DNA of 64,000 nucleotides from JAKFEE01 sp036675815 (GTDB taxonomy: Bacteria; Pseudomonadota; Alphaproteobacteria; Rhodospirillales; Magnetospirillaceae), in NCBI GenBank assembly GCA_036675815.1, contig JAKFEE010000050.1, forward strand, positions 33,700 to 97,699, written 5' to 3'. The translations under genes and the position numbers were made by a program. Below are positions 53,017 through 61,954 of the stretch, in pieces (positions within the stretch are counted from its first letter, which is position 1; every line of letters begins with the position of its first letter). The notes under the pieces are model-generated. The model was not told the origin of the DNA. It searched no databases and saw only the letters and a list, made by a program, of their open reading frames with translations.

Positions 53017-54246
53017 ATGCTGGTGTTTCATCTGTTTCGCAAGCTCATCCGTAGCGGTCGCCTGACCGTGATCGATGCCCACGGCCGGACACATCACTAT
53101 GGCGGCCAATCGCTGGCCGGCATCGCTCCGGTCATCGTCCGTCTCCACGACCCGCGCCTGCATTGGCGGATGGGCCTGCGCCCGAGCCTGGCCATCGGCG
53201 AGGCCTGGATGGCCGGCACTCTCACCGTCGAGGATGGCACCCTCTACGATTTTCTCGCCTTGTGCGTGGCCAATCTGCGCGAGGCGCGCGGTGGCGGCAG
53301 CCAGGGCAGCCGGATCGACGATGCCACCGGCCTGCTGCGCCGCTTTCAGCAGTTCAATCCGCTTCGCCGGGCGCGCCGCAACGTCGCCCATCACTATGAT
53401 TTGTCAGACGAATTCTATCGATTGTTCCTCGACAGCGACCGCCAATATTCATGTGCCTATTTCCGGCATCCGGGGGCGACGCTGGAAGAGGCCCAGGCGG
53501 AAAAAAAACAGCATATCGCCGCAAAGTTGCTGCTGCAGGACGGCCAGCGCGTGCTGGATATCGGCTGCGGCTGGGGTGGCCTAGCGCTGACCCTGGCGCG
53601 AACCGCCGATGTCGACGTCACCGGCATCACCCTGTCGACCGAGCAGCACAAGGTGGCGCAGCGTCGGGCCGCGGAAGCCGGCCTGGCCGGCCGGCTTCGA
53701 TTCGCGCTGCAGGATTATCGGCTGCAGGGCGGGCGCTTCGACCGCATCGTCTCAGTCGGCATGTTCGAGCATGTCGGCGTCAACCACTATCGCACCTTCT
53801 TCGACCGCATCCGCGATCTGCTGACCGAGGACGGCGTGGCCCTGCTGCATTCGATTGGCCGCGCTGACAAGCCCGGTTCCACCAACGCCTGGATCCGCAA
53901 GTACATCTTCCCCGGCGGCTACGTCCCCGCGCTGTCCGAGGTGCTGACGGCGGTGGAACGCAGCGGCCTCTACGTGACCGATATCGAGGTGCTGCGCCTG
54001 CACTATGCCGAGACCCTACGCGAGTGGCGCCGCCGCTTCATGGCCCAGCGCGACCGCGCCGCCGAGCTCTATGACGAGCGCTTCTGCCGCATGTGGGAGT
54101 TCTACCTGACCGGCTGCGAGGTAGCCTTCCGCCATCAGGGCCTGATGGTGTTCCAGATGCAGTTGGCGCGTCGGCTCGATGCCGTGCCGCTGACCCGGGA
54201 CTATATCCATGCCGAGGACACGGCCATGGCGCGCCGGCGCGCCTGA
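53017..54246 (+). CDS. cfa: Cyclopropane-fatty-acyl-phospholipid synthase
   Basis: SAM-dependent methyltransferase of 409 residues that converts unsaturated membrane fatty acids to cyclopropane forms, usually in stress or stationary phase. NVAHHYDLSDEFYRLFLDS in parts, QYSCAYFR, the SAM motif VLDIGCGWGGLAL, GITLSTEQ and GMFEHVGVNHY are all Cfa signatures. The start is three bases after a strong hairpin that contains its ribosome-binding site, suggesting translational control. Confidence 0.95.
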   Translation: MLVFHLFRKLIRSGRLTVIDAHGRTHHYGGQSLAGIAPVIVRLHDPRLHWRMGLRPSLAIGEAWMAGTLTVEDGTLYDFLALCVANLREARGGGSQGSRIDDATGLLRRFQQFNPLRRARRNVAHHYDLSDEFYRLFLDSDRQYSCAYFRHPGATLEEAQAEKKQHIAAKLLLQDGQRVLDIGCGWGGLALTLARTADVDVTGITLSTEQHKVAQRRAAEAGLAGRLRFALQDYRLQGGRFDRIVSVGMFEHVGVNHYRTFFDRIRDLLTEDGVALLHSIGRADKPGSTNAWIRKYIFPGGYVPALSEVLTAVERSGLYVTDIEVLRLHYAETLREWRRRFMAQRDRAAELYDERFCRMWEFYLTGCEVAFRHQGLMVFQMQLARRLDAVPLTRDYIHAEDTAMARRRA

Positions 54247-54248
54247 GA

Positions 54249-54304
54249 GGAGCGCGGAGCTCCAGCTCCGCAAAGTGGAATGCGGAGCTGGAGCTCCGCG
54301 CTCC
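54249..54304. repeat. Family A palindrome pair, perfect 24-bp arms
   Basis: Arm 54249-54272 (GGAGCGCGGAGCTCCAGCTC...) is the exact reverse complement of arm 54281-54304, with an eight-base loop. It follows the cfa stop and probably ends that transcript; it is the most perfect member of the family in the window. Confidence 0.88.
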
Positions 54305-54362
54305 GGGCCTCTTCGCTATTTTGGGCTATGTCGAATGGCGGCTGCGCTGGTAGCATCGCGCC

Positions 54363-55889
54363 ATGCCGTCGCCGCTCTCGCTATCGATATCCTCCGCGAC
54401 CGAGGACACTCTGCCCTATCGCACGCCGCCGCATAACTTCGAGGCGGAACAGGCGCTGCTGGGGGCGGTTCTGGTCAACAACCGCACCTTCGAGAAGGTC
54501 TCGGAGTTCCTGCGCCCCGAGCATTTCGCCGACCCGGTGCACGGGCGCATCTTCGCCGCCGCCGGCAAGCTGATCGAGCGCGGCCAGATCGCCAACCCGA
54601 TCACACTGAAGACGTTTTTCGAGACCGACGGCAGCCTGGCCGAGATCGGCGGCACCCAATACCTCGCCCGCCTCGCCGGCGCGGTCGCCACCATCATCAA
54701 CGCCGACGACTACGGCCGGCTGATCTTCGATCTGCACCTGCGCCGCGAACTGATCGCGCTGGGCGAGACGATGGTCAACGACGCCTTCGAGCCCGACGTC
54801 GAGATCTCGGCCGTCGACCAAATCGAGACCACCGAGCAGAAGCTGTACGATCTCGCCACCACCGGCCAGGCCGAGGGTGGCTTCCAGAGCTTCCAGAAGG
54901 CGCTGATCGGCGCCATCACCATCGCCGAGGCGGCGCACAAGCGCGAAGGCAAGCTGTCGGGCGTGCCCAGTGGCATGACCGATCTCGACGGCAAGCTGGG
55001 CGGCCTGCATCCGTCGGACCTGCTGATCCTCGCCGGGCGCCCGTCGATGGGCAAGACGTCGCTGGCCACCAACATCGCCTTCAACGCGGCCAAGGCCTAC
55101 CGTGAGGAGGCCGACGCCTTGGGCAACAAGAAGGCGGTCGACGGCGCCGTCGTCGCCTTCTTCTCGCTGGAAATGTCGGCCGAGCAGTTGGCCACCCGCA
55201 TCCTGTCGGAGCAGGCCGAGATTCCCTCGCACAAGATTCGCCAGGGCGAGCTGTCGCATGAGGAGTTCGAGCGGCTGGTGGTGGCGGCGCAGCAGTTGCA
55301 CAGCGTGCCGCTGTTCATCGACGACACCCCGGCCCTGTCGGTCTCGGCGGTACGCACGCGCTGCCGGCGGCTCAAGCGCCAACACGGCCTAGGCCTGATC
55401 ATCATCGACTATCTGCAGCTTTTGCGCGGCACCGGCAGCCGCCAGGCCGAGTCGAACCGCGTGCAGGAGGTCTCGGAGATCACCCGTAACCTCAAGGCGC
55501 TGGCCAAGGAGCTGAACGTGCCGGTGATGGCGCTGTCGCAGCTGTCGCGCGCCGTCGAGCAGCGCGAGGACAAGCGGCCGCAGCTGGCCGACCTTCGCGA
55601 ATCCGGCTCGATCGAGCAGGATGCCGACGTGGTGATGTTCGTGTTCCGCGAGCAGTACTATCTGGAACGTGCCGAACCGGGCCGCCGCCCCGAGGAGACG
55701 GAAGAGAAATTCCACGACCGCCACGCCGTCTGGCTCGAGCGTTGCGAGAAGGCCCACAACGTCGCCGAAGTGCTGATCGCCAAGCAGCGCCACGGCCCCA
55801 TCGGCACGGTTCGCCTGTTCTTCGACGGCAACTACACCAAGTTCGGCGACCTCATCCAGGACGGCCGCTTCGACGATGACCACGAGTGA
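54363..55889 (+). CDS. dnaB: Replicative DNA helicase
   Basis: Hexameric helicase of 508 residues that unwinds DNA at the fork. The N-terminal DnaB domain starts PHNFEAEQALLGAVLVNN, and the RecA-like motor has Walker A AGRPSMGKTS, FFSLEMSAEQLATR, Walker B-region LIIIDYLQLLRG and LSQLSRAVEQREDKRPQLADLR in parts. The order rplI ... dnaB-alr is standard. Its end overlaps alr by 14 bp. Confidence 0.96.
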   Translation: MPSPLSLSISSATEDTLPYRTPPHNFEAEQALLGAVLVNNRTFEKVSEFLRPEHFADPVHGRIFAAAGKLIERGQIANPITLKTFFETDGSLAEIGGTQYLARLAGAVATIINADDYGRLIFDLHLRRELIALGETMVNDAFEPDVEISAVDQIETTEQKLYDLATTGQAEGGFQSFQKALIGAITIAEAAHKREGKLSGVPSGMTDLDGKLGGLHPSDLLILAGRPSMGKTSLATNIAFNAAKAYREEADALGNKKAVDGAVVAFFSLEMSAEQLATRILSEQAEIPSHKIRQGELSHEEFERLVVAAQQLHSVPLFIDDTPALSVSAVRTRCRRLKRQHGLGLIIIDYLQLLRGTGSRQAESNRVQEVSEITRNLKALAKELNVPVMALSQLSRAVEQREDKRPQLADLRESGSIEQDADVVMFVFREQYYLERAEPGRRPEETEEKFHDRHAVWLERCEKAHNVAEVLIAKQRHGPIGTVRLFFDGNYTKFGDLIQDGRFDDDHE

Positions 55890-56988
55890 AGACCGCGCCG
55901 GCGCGGTGCTGACCATCGATCTCGACGCCATCGCCGCCAACTGGCGCACGCTCAAGGATCACCTGGCCCCCGGCGCCGATTGCGGCGCCGCGGTCAAGGC
56001 CGATGCCTACGGCCTGGGCGTGGATCGGGTCGCGCCGGTGCTGTTCGGCCAGGGCTGCCGACGCTTCTTCGTCGCCACCATCGACGAGGGCATCGCGCTG
56101 CGCGGCCTGCTGCCGGCGGCCGAGATCTACGTCCTGTGCGGCCCCCTGCCCCGCACCAACGCCGCCTTCGTCGAACATGGGCTGCGCCCGGTGCTCAACA
56201 CGCCCGGCCAGATCGCGCAATGGGAGGCAGCGGCGGCGCTGCCCGATGCCCCGCCTTGTGCGTTGCACATCGACACCGGCATGAGCCGGCTGGGGCTGGC
56301 CGGCGACGAGCTTGCCGCCCTGGCCGCCGAACCGCGCACCGTCGCCGGCTTGCGCCCGGCCCTGGTCATGAGCCATCTCGCCCGCAGCGAGGACGAGGAC
56401 GCGCCGATGAACGCGCGCCAGCTCGCCGCCTTCCGCGCCGCCCGCGCCATGCTGCCGGGCCTGCCGGCCAGCCTGGCCAATTCCGGCGGCATCCTGCTGG
56501 GAGAGGCCTACCACCTGGACCTGGTGCGCCCGGGCGCCGCCCTCTACGGGCTACCGCCGCGCCCCGACGCAGCCGCCATCATCGCCCAAGTCGTTCGCCT
56601 GCAAGGGAAAATCATCCAAGTGCGCGACGTTGACACTCCTATGACCGTTGGCTATGGTGCCAGCCATCGCATAGGGCGAAAGGGTCGTTTGGCCACCGTC
56701 GCCGTCGGTTATGCCGATGGCTACCTTCGCTCGCTCAGCAACCGCGGGCATGCCGTCGTCGCCAGCATGCGCGTGCCGATCGTCGGGCGGGTTTCCATGG
56801 ATCTGATGACCATTGATGTTACAGAAGTGCCGGAGGCGCTGGCGCGGCCGGGCGATCTCGTCGATCTCATCGGCCCCGGTTACACCGCCGACGACATGGC
56901 GGCCGACGCCGGAACCATCGGCTACGAAGTGCTGACCAGCCTGGGCCGGCGCCATCACCGCCGCTATGTCGGCGGCGTCGCCCGATGA
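55876..56988 (+). CDS. alr: Alanine racemase
   Basis: PLP enzyme of 370 residues that makes D-alanine for peptidoglycan. The PLP-binding Lys is in AAVKADAYGLGVD, and the second catalytic base is the Tyr in VGYGASHRI. HIDTGMSRLGL and VSMDLMTIDVT are family motifs. It starts within the last codons of dnaB and overlaps the start of mlaE (ATGA), so it is in a coupled set. Confidence 0.94.
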   Translation: MTTSEDRAGAVLTIDLDAIAANWRTLKDHLAPGADCGAAVKADAYGLGVDRVAPVLFGQGCRRFFVATIDEGIALRGLLPAAEIYVLCGPLPRTNAAFVEHGLRPVLNTPGQIAQWEAAAALPDAPPCALHIDTGMSRLGLAGDELAALAAEPRTVAGLRPALVMSHLARSEDEDAPMNARQLAAFRAARAMLPGLPASLANSGGILLGEAYHLDLVRPGAALYGLPPRPDAAAIIAQVVRLQGKIIQVRDVDTPMTVGYGASHRIGRKGRLATVAVGYADGYLRSLSNRGHAVVASMRVPIVGRVSMDLMTIDVTEVPEALARPGDLVDLIGPGYTADDMAADAGTIGYEVLTSLGRRHHRRYVGGVAR

Positions 56989-57758
56989 ATCTGCTCGCCA
57001 TCATCGGCCGCCTGTTCCTGACCTTCCTGGTCCATGCCGGACGCCTGACCATCTTCGCCGCCGTGTCGCTGTCGCACTGTCTGCGGCCGCCACTGTATCC
57101 GCGGCTGATCGTGCGGCAGATGATCAACATCGGCTATTTTTCGCTGCCAGTGGTCGGTCTCACCGCCATCTTCACCGGCATGGTGCTGGCGCTGCAAAGC
57201 CACACCGGCTTCACCCGCTTCGCCGCCGAGGGCGCCGTCGCCACGGTGGTGGTGCTGTCGATGACGCGCGAATTGGGGCCGGTATTGGCCGGGCTGATGG
57301 TGGCCGGGCGCATCGGCGCCGCCATCGCCGCCGAGATCGGCACCATGCGCGTCACCGAGCAGATCGATGCGCTGACCACCCTGTCGACCAACCCGTTCAA
57401 GTATCTGGTGGCGCCGCGGCTGATCGCCGGCATCCTGATGCTGCCGCTCTTAGTGCTGATCGCCGACATCATCGGCGTGTTCGGCGGCTATCTCATCGGC
57501 ACCTACAAGCTGGGCTTCAACCCGGCCGTCTACATCAGCCGCAGTTGGGAATTCCTCGAGCCGCTGGACGTCATCTCCGGTTTGGTCAAGGCCAGCGTGT
57601 TCGGCTTCCTGATCACGCTGATGGGCTGCTATCACGGCTATTACTCGCGCGGCGGTGCCCAGGGCGTCGGCAGCGCCACCACCAATGCCGTGGTCTCGGC
57701 CTCGATCCTGATTCTGACCTCCAACTACATCATCACCGAACTGTTCTTCGCCCGATGA
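56985..57758 (+). CDS. mlaE: MlaE-family phospholipid ABC permease
   Basis: Permease (257 residues) of the Mla system that moves phospholipids between the membranes. Five to six hydrophobic segments, MVLALQSHTGFTRF, VLSMTRELGPVLAGLMVAGR in parts and the family motif EIGTMRVTEQIDAL are clear. It overlaps alr and mlaF by four bases each. The substrate-binding MlaD and periplasmic partners are not in the window. Confidence 0.92.
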   Translation: MNLLAIIGRLFLTFLVHAGRLTIFAAVSLSHCLRPPLYPRLIVRQMINIGYFSLPVVGLTAIFTGMVLALQSHTGFTRFAAEGAVATVVVLSMTRELGPVLAGLMVAGRIGAAIAAEIGTMRVTEQIDALTTLSTNPFKYLVAPRLIAGILMLPLLVLIADIIGVFGGYLIGTYKLGFNPAVYISRSWEFLEPLDVISGLVKASVFGFLITLMGCYHGYYSRGGAQGVGSATTNAVVSASILILTSNYIITELFFAR

Positions 57759-58528
57759 GACGGACTCCCAAGATCGCGCTGAGCGGCATCCAGAAAAGCT
57801 TCGGCCCCAAGGTCGTGCTCGACGGCATCGATCTCGAGGTGTTGCCGGGCGAATCGATGGTGGTCATCGGCGGCTCGGGCACCGGCAAGTCGGTGATGCT
57901 GAAATGCATCCTCGGCCTGATCGAGCCCGATGCCGGCAGCGTGCGCATCGACGGCGAGGACATCACCCATCTGCCGCAGGCCAAGCGCGTCGCCCTGCTG
58001 CGCCGCTTCGGCATGCTGTTCCAGGGCGCCGCCCTGTTCGACAGCCTTCCCGTGTGGGAGAACGTCGCCTTCGGCCTGCTGCGGGGCAATCACCTGTCGC
58101 GCCGCCAGGCCCGCGACAAGGCCATCGAGAAGCTGGCCGCCGTCGGCCTGGCGCCCGAGGTCGGCAACCTGTCGCCGGCCGAGCTGTCGGGCGGCATGCA
58201 GAAGCGCGTGGCCCTGGCCCGCGCCATCGCCACCGACCCCGAGATCATCTTCTTCGACGAGCCGACCACCGGCCTCGACCCGATCATGGCCGACGTCATC
58301 AACGACCTGATCGTCAAATGCGTCAAGGAGTTGGGGGCGACGGCGGTGTCGATCACCCATGACATGGCCAGCGTGCGCAAGATCGCCGACCGCGTCGCCA
58401 TGCTCTACAAGGGCCGCCTGATCTGGATCGGCAACGCCGCCGACATCGACCGTGCCGACAACCCCTATGTCGACCAGTTCATCCACGGCCGCGCCGAGGG
58501 GCCGATCACCATGGAACTGCGCAAATAA
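57755..58528 (+). CDS. mlaF: MlaF-family phospholipid ABC ATPase
   Basis: ATPase (257 residues) that drives MlaE. Walker A GGSGTGKSV, Q-loop LFQGAALFDSLPVWENV, signature ELSGGMQKRV, Walker B IIFFDEPTTGLDPIM and ITHDM are present; the FDSL sequence after the Q-loop is typical of the Mla branch. The start overlaps the mlaE stop (ATGA). Mla trafficking here is placed next to replication and cell-wall genes. Confidence 0.94.
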   Translation: MRRTPKIALSGIQKSFGPKVVLDGIDLEVLPGESMVVIGGSGTGKSVMLKCILGLIEPDAGSVRIDGEDITHLPQAKRVALLRRFGMLFQGAALFDSLPVWENVAFGLLRGNHLSRRQARDKAIEKLAAVGLAPEVGNLSPAELSGGMQKRVALARAIATDPEIIFFDEPTTGLDPIMADVINDLIVKCVKELGATAVSITHDMASVRKIADRVAMLYKGRLIWIGNAADIDRADNPYVDQFIHGRAEGPITMELRK

Positions 58529-58541
58529 GGCGCTCGCCTCC

Positions 58542-58668
58542 CGTCATTCCCGCGAAAGCGGGAATCCATTCCGCCGGCGGCACGACCTGCGGTGCTGTGG
58601 CCGGCACTCACCACGATTTCGATGCTGAAGCGCCGGCGGAATGGACCCCCGCTTCCGCGGGGGTGACG
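58542..58668. repeat. Full-length REPIN-like doublet (family B), 127 bp
   Basis: The most complete copy: CGTCATTCCCGCGAAAGCGG at the left, a centre with CACGACCTGCGGTGCTGTGG and CACCACGATTTCGATGCTGA, then CCCGCTTCCGCGGGGGTGACG. Both ends are inverted relative to each other. The same centre recurs, inverted, at 63883-64000. A further half copy (TCTTTCGCGGGAATGCCG) follows near 58692. Confidence 0.88.
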
Positions 58669-58792
58669 GAGAACGGGATCCCTTCACATGCTCTTTCGCG
58701 GGAATGCCGATAGTAGCGGCGATCGCTACTCCGCCCGTGCGGTAGATCTCGTGGCCGTCCTCCGCCTCTCCACTCCCTCATGGCCAAACGAT

Positions 58793-58882
58793 AAGCGGCC
58801 AGCACGGGGGAAGTGCTGGCCGCTTGTTCCGACCGGGGGGCGGTCGGGCCGTCTCTCTACACGGGGGGAGTGCAGAGACGGC
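58793..58882 (-). ncRNA. Three consecutive hairpins with C-rich loops, copy 1
   Basis: Read on the minus strand, immediately after the peptide gene: hairpin 58848-58882 (stem GCCGTCTCT/AGAGACGGC, loop TCCCCCC), hairpin 58829-58847 (stem CCGACC/GGTCGG, loop GCCCCCC) and hairpin 58793-58825 (13-bp stem, loop TTCCCCC), then TTATCGTTT. Loops rich in C could pair with Shine-Dalgarno sequences, as in known alphaproteobacterial anti-SD small RNAs. The last hairpin may also terminate transcription. RNA function is inferred. Confidence 0.6.
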
Positions 58883-58884
58883 GG

Positions 58885-59022
58885 TCAACGGGTACCGGGG
58901 AAGGCCGGGACCTGGCTGCCCTGGTCGTTGAAGGTTTGGGGCAACTGACCGAAGCTGGCGGCCTGCACGGGGGCGGCGGCCATCAGGGCGGCGAAAGCAA
59001 CGGCGAGAGCGATGGTCTTCAT
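58885..59022 (-). CDS. 45-residue secreted peptide, copy 1
   Basis: The product is a short signal peptide (MKTIALAVAFAALMAAAPVQ) followed by a mature peptide of about 24 residues (ASFGQLPQTFNDQGSQVPAF then PGTR). AGGAGA lies seven bases before ATG 59022. Compared with copy 2, most of the nucleotide changes are silent third-position changes and only two residues differ (Ser 23 to Gly, Gly 25 to Ala), which indicates a translated, selected gene. No family is recognised. It is followed directly by three hairpins. Confidence 0.75.
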   Translation of the reverse strand: MKTIALAVAFAALMAAAPVQAASFGQLPQTFNDQGSQVPAFPGTR

Positions 59023-59183
59023 GATGGTGTCTCCTGCGTTTCGCGCGGCCCTTATTTCGTAATTCGGTACCGCTTTGCTGATTTGAGGATGCAATAACTC
59101 ACCACCTGGATCAACTACTTTTTTTGTGAGGCTTTTCGGGGTTGGAAAAGCGAGCGGCTTGATCCACCGCTTAGCCAAACGAT

Positions 59184-59275
59184 AAGCGGCCAGCACGGGG
59201 GGAGTGCTGGCCGCTTGTGCCGACCGGGGGGCGGTCGGGCCGTCTCTCTACACGGGTGGGGGGGTGAGAGACGGC
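59184..59275 (-). ncRNA. Three consecutive hairpins with C-rich loops, copy 2
   Basis: Same layout as copy 1 on the minus strand: 59239-59275 (10-bp stem GCCGTCTCTC/GAGAGACGGC, loop with seven C), 59220-59238 (stem CCGACC/GGTCGG, loop GCCCCCC) and 59184-59216 (13-bp stem, loop TCCCCCC). Stems are conserved between copies while loop sequence drifts only within C runs, as expected if structure and C-loops are selected. Confidence 0.6.
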
Positions 59276-59282
59276 GGTTAAG

Positions 59283-59420
59283 TCACCGGGTACCGGGGAA
59301 GGCCGGAACCTGGCTGCCCTGGTCGTTGAAGGTCTGGGGCAGCTGGGCGAAGCCGGCGGCCTGCACGGGGGCGGCGGCCATCAGGGCGGCGAAGGCAACG
59401 GCGAGAGCGATGGTCTTCAT
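59283..59420 (-). CDS. 45-residue secreted peptide, copy 2
   Basis: Same signal peptide as copy 1, then AGFAQLPQTFNDQGSQVPAF and PGTR. AGGAGA precedes ATG 59420 closely. The stop TGA is at 59285-59283. Being under 60 residues, it is easily missed by gene finders. It has its own copy of the conserved leader and of the downstream hairpins, so each unit seems transcribed independently. Confidence 0.75.
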   Translation of the reverse strand: MKTIALAVAFAALMAAAPVQAAGFAQLPQTFNDQGSQVPAFPGTR

Positions 59421-59561
59421 GAGGGTCTCCTGCGTTTCGATGCGGCCCCTATTTCGTAATTCGGTACCGCTTTGCTGATTTGAGGATGCAATAACTCATC
59501 AGCCGGATCAACTACTTTTTTTGTGGGGCTTTCGTGAGGGCTCGAAACGGTTAGGCGTTAC

Positions 59562-59767
59562 CCGTCATTCCCGCGCAGCGGGAATCCATTCCGGCGCCGG
59601 CCGCGCCAGCCGACAAGCCGCGGAATGGGCTCCCGCTCGCGAGCTTGTGAAGAAATGCCGTTATCTGCCCTTCGTCGTCACCCCCGCGGAAGCGGGGGTC
59701 CATTCCTGTGCGCCCCGCGGAGGCACTTCCGCCGGCGGAATGGATTCCCGCTTTCGCGGGAATGACG
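59562..59767. repeat. Two family B elements in tandem
   Basis: A half-degenerate element from 59562 (CGTCATTCCCGCGCAGCGGG) is followed by a doublet at 59676-59767 (CGTCACCCCCGCGGAAGCGG to CGCTTTCGCGGGAATGACG). They fill most of the 450-bp gap between the peptide locus and the 3' end of thiC. No gene is seen there. Confidence 0.85.
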
Positions 59768-59870
59768 GATCGGGGGCATTTCACGGGCTCGCGAGCGGGA
59801 GTGACGACGAGGCGAGGCTGGGCCGGCAGGAACCGCGCGCGCCACCCCACACGCGGTCGTCGGCGCCCCC

Positions 59871-61628
<1,758 letters not shown>

Positions 61629-61694
61629 TTGGACCTCCTGCGGGCGGAGATCCGGGGCAACGGTGGAACGGATGGACGTATGGCGCCGGTTTCC

Positions 61695-61801
61695 TTTCCC
61701 TCCGCCGGCATGACCCGGATCAGGTTCAAAGGGTCACCACGCCGCATCGGCCAGGCCGACGCCGGTGGTATCTCAGTCCCCTCGCGGGACACCCCTCGGA
61801 A
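61695..61801 (-). promoter_or_regulatory. TPP riboswitch (THI element)
   Basis: On the minus strand the leader reads GAGGGGTGTCCCGCGAGGGG, then ACTGAGATACCACC, a variable GC stem, and GACCCTTTGAACCTGATCCG with GGGTCATGCCGGCG, followed by GAGGGAAAG. These are the conserved P2/J and P4/P5 segments of the thiamine pyrophosphate aptamer. Located just before thiC, it should reduce thiC expression when thiamine pyrophosphate is abundant. Confidence 0.96.
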
Positions 61802-61954
61802 TGACGGGCATCCTGGAGATTTGCGGCGGCGGCGTCAATGAAGTCGATGCGGCATGGGGCACCCCCCACCTCTGGCCGGATGGCATGGGGCTTTCGAGGC
61901 ATCTCCCCGCGGGCTGATGGCCTCTATACTGCCCTCCAGCAACGACAGCGCCGG

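Larger units (their letters stand above)
58783..59137. repeat. Direct repeat copy 1 (peptide gene plus three-hairpin RNA)
   Basis: From GCCAAACGATAAGCGGCC to the T-rich CAACTACTTTTTTTGTG, this roughly 355-bp unit is repeated at 59174-59534 with scattered differences. It holds a 45-codon gene on the minus strand, its conserved leader and, downstream, three hairpins. Confidence 0.88.
59174..59534. repeat. Direct repeat copy 2 (peptide gene plus three-hairpin RNA)
   Basis: Second unit of the tandem duplication, offset by about 391-397 bp from copy 1. The leader block TTCGTAATTCGGTACCGCTT and following GCTGATTTGAGGATGCAATA are identical between copies, suggesting a conserved promoter or untranslated region. 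Confidence 0.88.

Noticed and set aside
58542..59767. CRISPR array or integron-type repeats in the repeat-rich 58.5-59.8 kb region
   Set aside because: Spacing is irregular, elements are palindromic doublets and the direct repeat is a single gene duplication; there are no spacers or cas genes.
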